This document shows, one piece after another, positions 36,825-45,273 of a DNA stretch of 64,000 nucleotides. The position numbers and the translations under genes were made by a program. The notes beneath the pieces were generated by a model that worked only from the letters and a program-made list of their open reading frames with translations, had not been told where the DNA came from and did no database searches. Source of the DNA: Bacteroidota bacterium (lineage in GTDB: Bacteria; Bacteroidota; Bacteroidia; Bacteroidales; P3); contig JAFNAR010000005.1 in the NCBI GenBank assembly GCA_017860255.1, positions 1 through 64,000 on the forward strand. The letters are read 5' to 3'. Each line of letters begins with the position of its first letter. Within the stretch, counting starts at the first letter, position 1.

Positions 36825-37154
36825 TTAGATTGCTTCTTCTAAATCATCATCACCTCCCTCACTTTCTCTACTTATATCTGCATTATCCTTTTTTATTAAT
36901 AGATATTTACGGATTCCTCTAATTCGTTTAGATTGAATATTGAGTTTTGCTAATTCCTTTCCAATTTTCATTGGTGTTAGGTCTTTATGACAATATCCAA
37001 ATCTAAATATTAACTCTTGTAATATGTCACTACTGGTGTAGTATTTGGCATTTTCTACTCTTAATAGTGCTATTTTGGTCGATGGTAGTTTAAAGTATTT
37101 TTCTATTAGTTCTCTAACAAAGTTGGGTTGAACAAATTTGCTGTTTTTTTCTTC
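36825..37154 (-). pseudogene. 3' fragment of a mobile-element (VapE/DUF3874-like) protein gene
   Basis: On the minus strand 109 codons are open up to a TAA at 36825-36827, but there is no start codon; the frame is closed upstream by a TGA at 37155-37157. The product, for example FVRELIEKYF, YYTSSDILQEL, MKIGKELAKLNIQSKRIRG and YLLIKKD, looks like a real folded C-terminal domain with a helix-turn-helix-like end. This resembles the tail of Bacteroidetes VapE/DUF3874 proteins carried by mobile elements. The assignment is by eye and tentative. The 5' part is gone; a small hairpin (CAACTTTG/CAAAGTTG, 37157-37180) marks the break. Confidence 0.5.
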
Positions 37155-37198
37155 TCAACTTTGTCTTGATACAAAGTTGCAAAAATCAAGACTGTTCA

Positions 37199-37305
37199 CA
37201 AAAAGCTAAAAATTGCAGTCTTGAACTAAAAGTTTATAAACTCGCTTTGCTCAAACATATAAACTTTCTTCACGTTCAAAACTACAATTTTCTTTACGCT
37301 TTTTG
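37199..37305. repeat. Long-range inverted pair with CAAAAAGC ends
   Basis: The arm CAAAAAGCTAAAAATTGCAG... (37199-37226) is an imperfect inverted copy of the arm at 37274-37305, which ends CGCTTTTTG. About 47 bases lie between. Nothing else but repeat debris was seen up to the TonB receptor start. Confidence 0.6.
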
Positions 37306-37508
37306 CAAAAGGTCGGTTAGTAATGTTGAGGCGTTTAGGTGTTGAGTTGTTTACTTCCCATTTAGGGGATTGAGGGGTGAATTTAGGAGTGAAAAGCTAA
37401 AAGTGAAAAAATAAAAGTGAAAAGTTTTTTCTTTTGTTGGTGTAATGTTTATGAAAAATTGGTGTCTATATAAACAAAATGATTTTAAAAATTTAAAGTA
37501 TTTATTAT

Positions 37509-39740
37509 ATGAAAAAACTATTCATGTTCCTTGCTGGTTTGCTTGTGTTTGGCTCTTTGTTTGCTCAACAGAAATTTGAAGGTTCTGTTTATGATATTAA
37601 GACTAAGGAAAAACTTCCTTATGTGAATTTGATTTGGGAGGGTACTAAAAAGGGTACTTCTACCGATAGCTTGGGTAATTTCTCTTTACCTATTAATAAT
37701 AAGACTAAAAAGCTTGTGGTTAGTTATATTGGTTACCATAATGACACTATTGAGGTGAATAAGCCTATGACTAATGTGAAGCTTTATTTGAAGGAAAACA
37801 ACACCATGCTTTCTCCAATTTCCATTACTGAAAGGAAACAGAGTTCATATTTATCGAAGATTAGTGTGGAACAAAAAGAGATTATCAGTTCCGAAGGGTT
37901 AAAGCATTTGGCTTGTTGTAATTTAGGTGAGAGTTTTGAAAACACTGCAAGTGTGGATGTTGGTTACAGTGATGCTGTCAGTGGTTCCAAACAGATTCAG
38001 CTTTTGGGTTTGACTGGTGTTTATTCGCAGTTGTTGTTGGAGAATATGCCTTTCTTACGTGGTTTGTCTGCTCCTTTTGGTTTGGGCTATGTGCCTGGAA
38101 GCTGGATGGAGAGCATTTCAATCAGTAAGGGTGTGGCTAATGTGTTGAATGGTTATGAAACTGTTACGGGTCAAATTAATCTGGAATATGACAAGCCAAT
38201 GGAGGCTGATCCTTTCTTTTTGAATTTGTATATGAATTCGGAGTTGAAAGGGGAGTTGAATATGAAGTCTAACATTAAGGTTAATGACAGGTTGTATACT
38301 GGTTTATTGTTACACTCGTCTTATAATTGGCAAGAGGTTGATCATTTGGGACATGATGGGTTTATGGATTATCCTAAGCAAATGCAGTTTAATGTTGCTA
38401 ATCGTTGGCAGTATGAGGGTAAGGGCTTTCATTCTCACACTTTGGTTAACTATTTGCACGAAAGAAGAACGGGAGGTCAGTTGGGCTTTAATCACGATAT
38501 GAGAGGGGATACTTCTTTATATGGTTTGGGTGGTGATGTTGACAGGTTGCATTTCTTCACTAAGAATGGTTGGGTTGTTGGTCATAGCGGTTCAATTGGT
38601 ACTCAAATTACTGGTACTTATTTCAAGAATAATCAGTTCTTTGGTCTTAACAACTATATGGGTGAACAGGGTGATTTGTATGGTAACTTCCTTTTTGCAA
38701 ATGAAACTCGTCATGGTCATCAATACACTGTTGGTGCTTCAATGCGTTACACTAACTTAAAAGAAGATTATGTGGCTAATGGAAATGGTACTTTCTTCAA
38801 TTCAAGCAATTCAGCTTTCAAAGATGCTTTCTATAAGGAAGAGATTGTTCCTGGTGCTTTTGGTCAGTTTTCATTTATTTATGGTGATAAATTCACTGCC
38901 ACAGCTGGTTTGCGTTACGACTACAATTCTCATTATCAAGAAAATTTAATAACTCCTCGTTTCCATTTCCGTTGGAAAATCAATAAGGATTTAATTCTTA
39001 GAGGTGCGGCAGGAAAGGGATACAGGAGTGCTAATATAATTGCTGATAATTTTGGTATATTGGCTTCTTCCCGTCAAATTATTATAAACGAGAATTTGAA
39101 AATGGAGGATGCTTTCAACGGTGGTTTGAATATTCATAAATCGTTTAAAACAAAAGACGAAAGAGAGTTCTCCGTTACTTTGGACTACTACTATACCAAT
39201 TTCTTAAATCAAGTGGTTATGGATTTGGATCAAGACCCAAGGAAGGCTATATTCTACAATCTTAATGGCAAGTCATACTCAAACAGCTTTCAATTGGATG
39301 TTTTGCTTGAACCAATAAAGAGCTTCACTATCACTTTGGCAGGAAGATACAACGATGTTAAAACAACTTATAATGGTGTGTTGATGGAAAAACCTTATGT
39401 CAGCAAGGTGAAGGGTTTGGTTGTGTTGTCTTACAAAACAAAATATGATAAATGGATTTTTGACCTTACAACTCAGTTTAACGGAAAACAAAGAATACCA
39501 AATAATATTGGAGCTAAACAAGGATATGCTGACCCTTATATATTTATGTTAGGACAGGTAACACGCAAGTTTAAACATGTTGATGTTTATGTTGGATGTG
39601 AAAATATAACCAACTACACACAAGAAACCCCAGTTATTGGAGCTGACAGACCATTCAGCAATAATTTTGACGCCTCAGTAGTTTACGCCCCAGTTATGGG
39701 AAGACTATTCTACGCAGGGTTACGACTTACAATTAAATAG
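37509..39740 (+). CDS. TonB-dependent receptor, probably for copper or another soft metal
   Basis: The 743-residue outer-membrane receptor has a signal peptide (to about FAQ, residue 20), a carboxypeptidase-D-like domain (21-95, FEGSVYDIKTKEKLPYVN), a plug domain (about 115-215) and a beta-barrel ending in GRLFYAGLRLTIK. The plug contains KHLACCNLGESFENTASVDV, where a Cys-Cys pair precedes the usual LGESF, and GSKQIQLLGLTGVYSQ. The gene lies before a small secreted heavy-metal-domain protein that also carries a Cys-Cys pair. The two likely cooperate in uptake or handling of a thiophilic metal; that is inferred from the motifs and pairing. Confidence 0.88.
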   Translation: MKKLFMFLAGLLVFGSLFAQQKFEGSVYDIKTKEKLPYVNLIWEGTKKGTSTDSLGNFSLPINNKTKKLVVSYIGYHNDTIEVNKPMTNVKLYLKENNTMLSPISITERKQSSYLSKISVEQKEIISSEGLKHLACCNLGESFENTASVDVGYSDAVSGSKQIQLLGLTGVYSQLLLENMPFLRGLSAPFGLGYVPGSWMESISISKGVANVLNGYETVTGQINLEYDKPMEADPFFLNLYMNSELKGELNMKSNIKVNDRLYTGLLLHSSYNWQEVDHLGHDGFMDYPKQMQFNVANRWQYEGKGFHSHTLVNYLHERRTGGQLGFNHDMRGDTSLYGLGGDVDRLHFFTKNGWVVGHSGSIGTQITGTYFKNNQFFGLNNYMGEQGDLYGNFLFANETRHGHQYTVGASMRYTNLKEDYVANGNGTFFNSSNSAFKDAFYKEEIVPGAFGQFSFIYGDKFTATAGLRYDYNSHYQENLITPRFHFRWKINKDLILRGAAGKGYRSANIIADNFGILASSRQIIINENLKMEDAFNGGLNIHKSFKTKDEREFSVTLDYYYTNFLNQVVMDLDQDPRKAIFYNLNGKSYSNSFQLDVLLEPIKSFTITLAGRYNDVKTTYNGVLMEKPYVSKVKGLVVLSYKTKYDKWIFDLTTQFNGKQRIPNNIGAKQGYADPYIFMLGQVTRKFKHVDVYVGCENITNYTQETPVIGADRPFSNNFDASVVYAPVMGRLFYAGLRLTIK

Positions 39741-39746
39741 ATATTT

Positions 39747-39899
39747 AGTCCACAAATTTCACAGATTGCACAAATAAACAAACTTGAAAATTATTATGTT
39801 AGCTATGAAACAATTTGTGAAAATTAAATGAAAGAAATAAAAAAAGGTAGAAAAGAGCGGAACGGAAATCAGTGTTAATCTGTGAAAATCTGTGGATAA
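39747..39899. repeat. Long-range inverted pair, TCTGTG family
   Basis: The left arm AGTCCACAAATTTCACAGAT (from 39746) and the right arm TTAATCTGTGAAAATCTGTGG (to 39895) are inverted and about 90 bases apart. As at 13652-13804, it starts within 10 bases of a stop codon (39740). Confidence 0.7.
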
Positions 39900-39926
39900 A
39901 AAGAGAAAAAATAAACAAAAAATAAA

Positions 39927-40319
39927 ATGAAAAAAACAATCTTTATTACAGTACTTATGCTTTTGGTGGCAAGTTTTGGATTTGCTCAAAAGGATAATGA
40001 CAATAAAAAAATGGCTAAGGAAGAAACAGCCGTTATTACTTTAAATAAATTCTGTTGTGAGAGTTTGGTTCCTGTTATTGAAAAAACTCTGGCTTATGAA
40101 AAAGGAGTTAAGAGTTTTGAAGTATCGGTAGAGAATAAGAATGTTACTGTTGTTTATAAACCTAAATCAACTTCTGTTGAAAAGATAGCAAAAGCATTGG
40201 CTAAGGCTGGTGTGGAAGCAAATGGTGTTGCAGCAGATGCAAGAGCTATTGAGAAATTACCTTCTTGTTGCAAAAACACTGCTAAGGGATTGGGTTCAGG
40301 TTGTGGACACGAACATTAA
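39927..40319 (+). CDS. Secreted heavy-metal-associated (HMA) domain protein
   Basis: The 130-residue protein has a signal peptide (ending near FGFAQ, residue 21) and a ferredoxin-like HMA domain (about 36-95). Its metal loop reads NKFCCESLVPVIEK rather than the usual MxCxxC, so the site would use the adjacent cysteines. The C-terminus is a second cysteine and histidine cluster, SCCKNTAKGLGSGCGHEH. Periplasmic copper or mercury capture and delivery to or from the TonB receptor is a reasonable inference. The upstream receptor is 186 bases away with a repeat element in between. The last four bases overlap the convergent tetratricopeptide gene. Confidence 0.85.
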   Translation: MKKTIFITVLMLLVASFGFAQKDNDNKKMAKEETAVITLNKFCCESLVPVIEKTLAYEKGVKSFEVSVENKNVTVVYKPKSTSVEKIAKALAKAGVEANGVAADARAIEKLPSCCKNTAKGLGSGCGHEH

Positions 40320-41785
40320 TTTATTTTAAAAGGTTCCTCAGGGGTTTCTTCTGGGTTTTCTTCTGGGTTTTCTTCTGGCAGGGGTTCTTCAACTTCTTCC
40401 TGTGGCTCAGGTTCAATCTTCTGACAAGTTTTATTAAATAATTCAGTTGCCTTTGGATGTTGCATTCCGGAGGCAATTTCTAATTCTGAGCAAATCTTAT
40501 CTTCAATCTTTAATCGTGGGTTTTTGGCTTTCTCGTCAATGTAGATTAATGCCAAAAGATAGTGTGCATCGGGGTTTTGATAGTTAAGCTCTATGGTTGT
40601 TAAAAGATCTTGTTTGGCTTTTAAAATGTTTTTCTTTTCCAAATATAGCTTTCCTCTGTTGTAGTAGGCATCGGCATGTTTCTTGTCCAGTTGAATGGCT
40701 TTTGTGAAAAACTCTTCTGCTTTGGTACTTTGTCCTGTTTTGATTAGGGCTATACCTATATTATTATGTGTGAATGGGTGGTTGGGGTTGTAGGTTAGTG
40801 TCTTGTAGAAGTCTAATAGTGATGAGGCATAATCGCCCAAATTGATATAAACTATTCCTCTATAATTGTAGGCTGATGAAAAGGTATCGCTAATACTTAT
40901 GGCTCTGTTAAGGTCCGATAATGCTCCATTATAATCGGCTAAGTAGTTTTTTGCAATTGCTCTTAAATAGAATATTTCTGCATTTTGAGGTTCTCGTTTC
41001 AATATTATATCATAATCCTCAATGGCTCCCTTAAAGTCGTTTATAAATCCTTTGGCAATGGCTCTTTGTTTGTAGGTTGTGGTGGAGGTTTCGTTGTTAA
41101 GGATGGCTGAATTGAAGCTTGCAAGGGCTGTCAGGTATTCTTTTCTTCTCAGTTTCAACTCTCCCATAAGATAGTAGAGCATTCCGTTGGTCTGGTCATT
41201 ATCCAGTGCTGTTGTTATGTCGGTGTAGGAATCGTTGTAGTTTTTAAAGGTGTAGTTTATCATTGACTTAATGGCATAGAGCGATTTGGGATAGTCTTCA
41301 CCTGTCATTGTGTTGTCAATGGTTTCAATAATGCATTTATAATCTCTTTCGTTAATCAGTTCAAGTGATAGAAAAAATTCTCTATTGTCTTCATTGTAGG
41401 ACGTAACTAAGGAATTGATTGCATTGGAGGATGATTCAATATTAAGGTAGTAAAGCGAAACAAGAGGGGAGATATCCATAAGATTTTCATCACTCATCAT
41501 CACTTCTTCAATATCGGAGTATGCTTTTTTGGTTTGACGGAGTTTGTAGTTGGCAATGGCTCTTGTTTTAAGGATTTTATTTGAAACATATCCTTCCTTA
41601 ATGGCTTTGTCTGATATTGTAACTGCTTTCTTGTAGTTGGCTGAGTCTAATTCTTTTTTAGCAATAAAATTGTAGTAGGAAAGGGAGTCATCTTCCTGAA
41701 TGTTTTGTGAAAACACAATTATTGGAAAGGTGATAAGAAAAAGTAGAGAATAAATATGTTTACTAACGTTCATAATTCTTAGCAA
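40316..41785 (-). CDS. Secreted tetratricopeptide-repeat protein with a Pro/Glu tail
   Basis: The 489-residue protein has an N-terminal signal sequence (about 1-27, LLFLITFPIIVFSQ). Around ten tetratricopeptide repeats follow; the clearest lie at about 230-400 (AILNNETSTTTYKQRAIAKG, NPNHPFTHNNIGIALIKTGQ, DKKHADAYYNRGKLYLEK). The C-terminus is an acidic proline-rich tail made of imperfect EENPEE repeats. It probably scaffolds other periplasmic or outer-membrane proteins. It lies 30 bases after tsaC and seems to share its transcript, together with tRNA-Leu. Two alternative starts (Met1, Met5) precede the signal sequence. Confidence 0.82.
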   Translation of the reverse strand: MLRIMNVSKHIYSLLFLITFPIIVFSQNIQEDDSLSYYNFIAKKELDSANYKKAVTISDKAIKEGYVSNKILKTRAIANYKLRQTKKAYSDIEEVMMSDENLMDISPLVSLYYLNIESSSNAINSLVTSYNEDNREFFLSLELINERDYKCIIETIDNTMTGEDYPKSLYAIKSMINYTFKNYNDSYTDITTALDNDQTNGMLYYLMGELKLRRKEYLTALASFNSAILNNETSTTTYKQRAIAKGFINDFKGAIEDYDIILKREPQNAEIFYLRAIAKNYLADYNGALSDLNRAISISDTFSSAYNYRGIVYINLGDYASSLLDFYKTLTYNPNHPFTHNNIGIALIKTGQSTKAEEFFTKAIQLDKKHADAYYNRGKLYLEKKNILKAKQDLLTTIELNYQNPDAHYLLALIYIDEKAKNPRLKIEDKICSELEIASGMQHPKATELFNKTCQKIEPEPQEEVEEPLPEENPEENPEETPEEPFKIN

Positions 41786-41815
41786 TTTTCTATTTGCTTA
41801 TTTATAACGATGTGG

Positions 41816-42430
41816 TTAGTATTCTAATTGTCCCAATCCCTCTCTTATGATTTCAATCTCTTCGTCAATTAAACTTACAACAGTGGATTGTTGCTTTGAA
41901 CACATACCATCATCGATAATTAAATCAACTCTTTCGCCATACATGTCAACAAAATAATCAGGATTGGTGAAACATTCGTCCTCAACACAAACATTAGGCA
42001 ATGAGGTTGTGATAAGAGGATAACCCAATTGCTCAACAATTTTAAGTACTATTTCAGAATCAGGAATTCTTATACCTATTGTTTTCTTTTTTGTTTGAAG
42101 TATTTTAGGTATTTTGGTAGAGGCTTGAAAAACAAAGGTGAATGCACCAGGGGTGTTGTTTTTAAGCAGTTTGAACAGGTTGTTGGAGATGGGTTTTATA
42201 AACTCTGAGGCTTGTGAAATGGAACTGCAAACAATGGAGAAATTGCTCTTTTCAAACTTTTTCCCTTTTAAGCTTGCCAACCTTTCAGAAGGTTTCATCA
42301 TTCCTAACTTACAAGCAAATGCATAAAGAGTATCGGTAGGGTATATGATTATACCCCCTCTTTCCAAACAATCGCAAATTTCTTCAATTTGACTTTGCTC
42401 AATGCCTTGTGAATGTATTTTTAGGATCAT
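41816..42430 (-). CDS. tsaC: L-threonylcarbamoyladenylate synthase (TsaC/Sua5/YrdC family)
   Basis: The 204-residue enzyme makes threonylcarbamoyl-AMP from threonine, bicarbonate and ATP for the tRNA modification t6A. YrdC-fold motifs are visible: GGIIIYPTDTLYAFAC (29-44) with the conserved Tyr/Pro/Thr/Asp, LKGKKFEKSNFSIVCSS, PGAFTFVFQ (about 94-102) and TIGIRIPDSEI. It lacks the extra C-terminal Sua5 domain. It lies just downstream of tRNA-Leu on the same strand, and its pathway partner tsaB starts 260 bases away on the other strand. Confidence 0.92.
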   Translation of the reverse strand: MILKIHSQGIEQSQIEEICDCLERGGIIIYPTDTLYAFACKLGMMKPSERLASLKGKKFEKSNFSIVCSSISQASEFIKPISNNLFKLLKNNTPGAFTFVFQASTKIPKILQTKKKTIGIRIPDSEIVLKIVEQLGYPLITTSLPNVCVEDECFTNPDYFVDMYGERVDLIIDDGMCSKQQSTVVSLIDEEIEIIREGLGQLEY

Positions 42431-42453
42431 AAAAGTTAATTAAAAAGTGATAG

Positions 42454-42538
42454 TGCGCCTGACAAGATTTGAACTTGCACGTCGTAACCGACACCACCCC
42501 CTCAAAGTGGCGTGTCTACCAAATTTCACCACAGACGC
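42454..42538 (-). tRNA. tRNA-Leu (anticodon GAG)
   Basis: On the minus strand the acceptor GCGTCTG pairs with CAGGCGC (one G-U). The anticodon stem CCACT/GGTGG holds the loop TTGAGGG, giving anticodon GAG (reads CUC/CUU). A long variable arm (TGTCGGTTACGACG) and the TTCAAAT T-loop fit a class II tRNA of 85 bases. The TATCTTTG box at 42551-42558 is properly placed. Confidence 0.92.
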
Positions 42539-42550
42539 ATAATTGATGTG

Positions 42551-42558
42551 CAAAGATA
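42551..42558 (-). promoter_or_regulatory. -7 element of the tRNA-Leu/tsaC transcript
   Basis: TATCTTTG on the minus strand ends 13 bases before the tRNA 5' end. No other promoter was seen before tsaC. Confidence 0.6.
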
Positions 42559-42621
42559 CATTTTTTAAGTGAAAAACGAAAAATCAAACTGAAAGAAGTT
42601 TTGAGATTAGCATTTTTTTTG

Positions 42622-42629
42622 TACTTTTG
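42622..42629 (+). promoter_or_regulatory. -7 element that fixes the tsaB start
   Basis: TACTTTTG lies here, so transcription begins near 42636. A TTG start at 42601 would be upstream of it and is therefore excluded. Confidence 0.6.
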
Positions 42630-42687
42630 CTCTGAATATGGTTTTTGCTATATAAATACTTTTAGTTTTTTACTTTTCACTGAAAAA

Positions 42688-43374
42688 ATGATTTTACTTT
42701 TAGAAACTTCAACTGAAATTTGTTCTGTGGCTTTGGCTAATGGTGAGGATATTGTGGCCAGTAGAATGATTTCCATTCCTAATTCTCATTCTCAAAAGCT
42801 TTCTTTATTGATTCAAGAGGTTATGGATGAAGCTGGTGCTAAATACTCTGAGCTTTCTGCTGTGGCTGTTAGCAAAGGTCCTGGCTCTTATACTGGTCTT
42901 AGGATTGGTGTTTCTACTGCCAAAGGGTTTGCTTATGGTTTGGATATTCCTCTTATTAGCATTGAAACTCTTAGGATTTTGGAGAAGGGTGCAAAGAGAA
43001 AATGTGCTGAAAGTGGAGTAGTTGCAATGATTGATGCAAGAAGGATGGAGGTGTATTGTGAGATTTACGATGCTAAGGGAAATGTTATTAAACCTTTAAG
43101 TGCTGATGTTATTGAAGAGGGTATTTATGATGAATATTTAAACGCTGGCACGGATTTTGTTTTTGTTGGTAATGGAGCTAAGAAATCTATGCCATTTTTT
43201 GCTGACAAACCAAATTGCAGATTTGAAGAAGATATTGTTTTAAATGCTGAGTTAATGGCAGAAATGGCATTGGAGAAGTTAGAGAAAAAAGATTTTGAAG
43301 ATATAGCATATTTTGAACCATACTATTTAAAAGACTTTGTAGCAATAGAATCAAAAGTAAAAGGATTGAGATAA
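42688..43374 (+). CDS. tsaB: tRNA threonylcarbamoyl adenosine modification protein TsaB
   Basis: TsaB is the non-catalytic partner of TsaD in the complex that puts the threonylcarbamoyl group on A37 of ANN-decoding tRNAs. From the ATG at 42688 it has 228 residues: MILLLETSTEICSVALANG (ASKHA fold start), HSQKLSLLIQEVM and the family motif SKGPGSYTGLRIGVSTAKG. The extra 29 codons upstream lie across the promoter and are not part of the protein. It is followed by trmB after 2 bases and is divergent from tsaC, so t6A and m7G tRNA-modification genes cluster here. TsaD and TsaE are not in the window. Confidence 0.93.
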   Translation: MILLLETSTEICSVALANGEDIVASRMISIPNSHSQKLSLLIQEVMDEAGAKYSELSAVAVSKGPGSYTGLRIGVSTAKGFAYGLDIPLISIETLRILEKGAKRKCAESGVVAMIDARRMEVYCEIYDAKGNVIKPLSADVIEEGIYDEYLNAGTDFVFVGNGAKKSMPFFADKPNCRFEEDIVLNAELMAEMALEKLEKKDFEDIAYFEPYYLKDFVAIESKVKGLR

Positions 43375-43376
43375 AA

Positions 43377-44036
43377 ATGGGAAAGGATAAATTAAGACGA
43401 TTTGCTGAGAATGAAACATTCGCTAATATGTTTCAAATGAAATATGAAGACGTTAAGGATGGTTTTTATTTAAAAGGTAAATGGAGAGAAGAGTTTTTTA
43501 AGAACGATAAACCTTTGGTTTTGGAGCTTGGCTGTGGAAAGGGTGAATATACTGTTGGACTGGCTAAGCAATACCCGAACAAGAATTTTATTGGAATTGA
43601 TATTAAGGGTGCAAGAATGTGGAGGGGATGCAAAACTTCGGTTGATGAGAAAATTAATAATGTTGCTTTTGTTAGAACTCATGTTCAGCTTTTGAACTTC
43701 TATTTTGGAGAAAAGGAAGTGTCTGAAATTTGGATAACTTTTCCTGACCCTCAATTAAAGAAACCTAACAAAAGACTTACCTCACCACGATTTCTGGACA
43801 CCTATGCAAAGATTTTGAGAGATGATGCTGTTATTCATTTGAAAACTGACTCACAGGAGCTTTATGACTACACTCTTAATGAGGTTTTAATTCCTCAAAA
43901 AAGAAAGGTTTTGATTTCAACCGATAATCTTTATGAGTCAAATGTTATTGAAGATGTTATATCAATTAGAACATTTTACGAAAACATTTATCTTAGTCAA
44001 GGTAAGCCAATAACTTATCTTAAATTTCAATTATAG
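43377..44036 (+). CDS. trmB: tRNA (guanine-N7-)-methyltransferase
   Basis: The 219-residue SAM-dependent enzyme methylates G46 in the tRNA variable loop. Motifs: VLELGCGKGEYTVGLA (48-63, SAM-binding), NFIGIDIKGARMWRG, and the signature EIWITFPDPQLKKPNKRLTS (start about 116), in which the PDP and KxxKR segments bind tRNA. It is the second gene after tsaB with a 2-base gap. The protein ends with KPITYLKFQL, the normal end of Bacteroidetes homologues. Confidence 0.94.
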   Translation: MGKDKLRRFAENETFANMFQMKYEDVKDGFYLKGKWREEFFKNDKPLVLELGCGKGEYTVGLAKQYPNKNFIGIDIKGARMWRGCKTSVDEKINNVAFVRTHVQLLNFYFGEKEVSEIWITFPDPQLKKPNKRLTSPRFLDTYAKILRDDAVIHLKTDSQELYDYTLNEVLIPQKRKVLISTDNLYESNVIEDVISIRTFYENIYLSQGKPITYLKFQL

Positions 44037-44162
44037 TGATTGGAAAGTAACAAAATTAATATTAATACGTTAAAAAAGAAATAGAAAATCTCGGAAGTAG
44101 AGATTCACATTTATAGTGATTTAATACCTTTTATAGAAAATAAACAACAAAAAAATAAGAAT

Positions 44163-45197
44163 ATGAAAAGATTAGTTTTAGCTTTATTGCTATCAATTGT
44201 TTGCTTTGCAGCAAATGCACAAACGCCAGAAGAGGCAGAAAAGATTAATAAATGGATTGACACTTATCAACAACTTAATGATGCTAAGGATTGGCAAGGT
44301 ATGGTTTCAAAAGCCGGTATTTGTAAACAAGAAATTCCTACTTGGAATCATGTTTATTATTATTCTGGAATTGCATACTACAATTTAAAAGATTATGATA
44401 ATGCAATTATGAATCTTTCTATCTTTATTGATAAAGATCAATCAGAAGCAGGTGCATATTTGCTTAGAGGTCACTCTTTTTCAGAAAAGAAAGATGCAAC
44501 AAAAGCAATTGCTGACTATGATGTATATTTAGGAAAAAATCCTAATGATATTCCAACAATGTTGGCAAAAGCTAATGCTTATTTGAAAGTTAATGATTTG
44601 AATGGTTATTCAAAAGAATTGGGAGTTGTTTTGGCAAAAGATCCAAATAACGCTAAGCTTTTAGAAAATAGAGCAAGTGCTTATGCAAAATTAAACAATT
44701 GGCAAGCTGCTATTGAAGATTATAATAAACTTATTGCACTTAATCCAAACAATGATGACTACTACAATAATCGTGCTTATGCAAATTATGTTATTAAAAC
44801 TCCTGAAAGCTACAAGGCTGCAATTGCAGACTACAATAAAGTAATTGAACTTGGTAAAGGAGATGTTACTGTTTACACTGCTTTAACTGCTTTAAATAGC
44901 GCTTTGAAAGATTATAAGGCAGAAGTTGGTGCATGGGATAAATTGGTTGAATTGCAACCTGCTAATATTGATAATGTATATCGTAGAGGTGCTGCAAAAT
45001 ATAATTCAGGTGATTTTAAAGGTGCAATTGCTGACTTTGATAAAGTTATTCAAAAAGACCCTAAACATATAAACGCTTTAAAACGTAGAGCAACTGCTAA
45101 AACTAAACTTGGTGATAAAGTAGGAGCACAAGCTGATGGAAAACTAATTAGAGAATTGGAAGGAAAACCAGCACCAGCAGCACCAGTTAAGAAGTAA
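44163..45197 (+). CDS. Periplasmic tetratricopeptide-repeat protein
   Basis: The 344-residue protein has a signal peptide (MKRLVLALLLSIVCFAANAQ). At least eight tetratricopeptide repeats follow, for example HVYYYSGIAYYNLKDYDNAI, SEAGAYLLRGHSFSEKKDAT, NPNNDDYYNNRAYANYV and NVYRRGAAKYNSGDFKGAIA. A short Pro/Ala-rich end (PAPAAPVKK) closes it. It is a likely protein-protein interaction scaffold. A repeat-based relation to the protein at 40316-41785 is only general. A good terminator follows at 45223. Confidence 0.85.
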   Translation: MKRLVLALLLSIVCFAANAQTPEEAEKINKWIDTYQQLNDAKDWQGMVSKAGICKQEIPTWNHVYYYSGIAYYNLKDYDNAIMNLSIFIDKDQSEAGAYLLRGHSFSEKKDATKAIADYDVYLGKNPNDIPTMLAKANAYLKVNDLNGYSKELGVVLAKDPNNAKLLENRASAYAKLNNWQAAIEDYNKLIALNPNNDDYYNNRAYANYVIKTPESYKAAIADYNKVIELGKGDVTVYTALTALNSALKDYKAEVGAWDKLVELQPANIDNVYRRGAAKYNSGDFKGAIADFDKVIQKDPKHINALKRRATAKTKLGDKVGAQADGKLIRELEGKPAPAAPVKK

Positions 45198-45222
45198 TTA
45201 TTTAATAATTATCCATAAAGGA

Positions 45223-45259
45223 AAGTGTAATAGACCAAATGGTTTGTTGCACTTTTTTT
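45223..45259 (+). terminator. Terminator after the tetratricopeptide gene
   Basis: AAGTGTAATAGACCA pairs (with G-U pairs) with TGGTTTGTTGCACTT, followed by seven T. It can also serve the convergent MFS gene, since the A-run on the left is short. Confidence 0.8.
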
Positions 45260-45273
45260 ATTCCCCCAAAAGT

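Noticed and set aside
36689-36922. 77-codon plus-strand frame in the repeat region
   Set aside because: It lies antisense to the GGGAGG repeats and to the remnant gene, which has the better protein-like sequence.
42601-42687. N-terminal extension of tsaB from a TTG
   Set aside because: It crosses the TACTTTTG promoter box and adds sequence not found in TsaB; the ATG at 42688 starts with the family motif.
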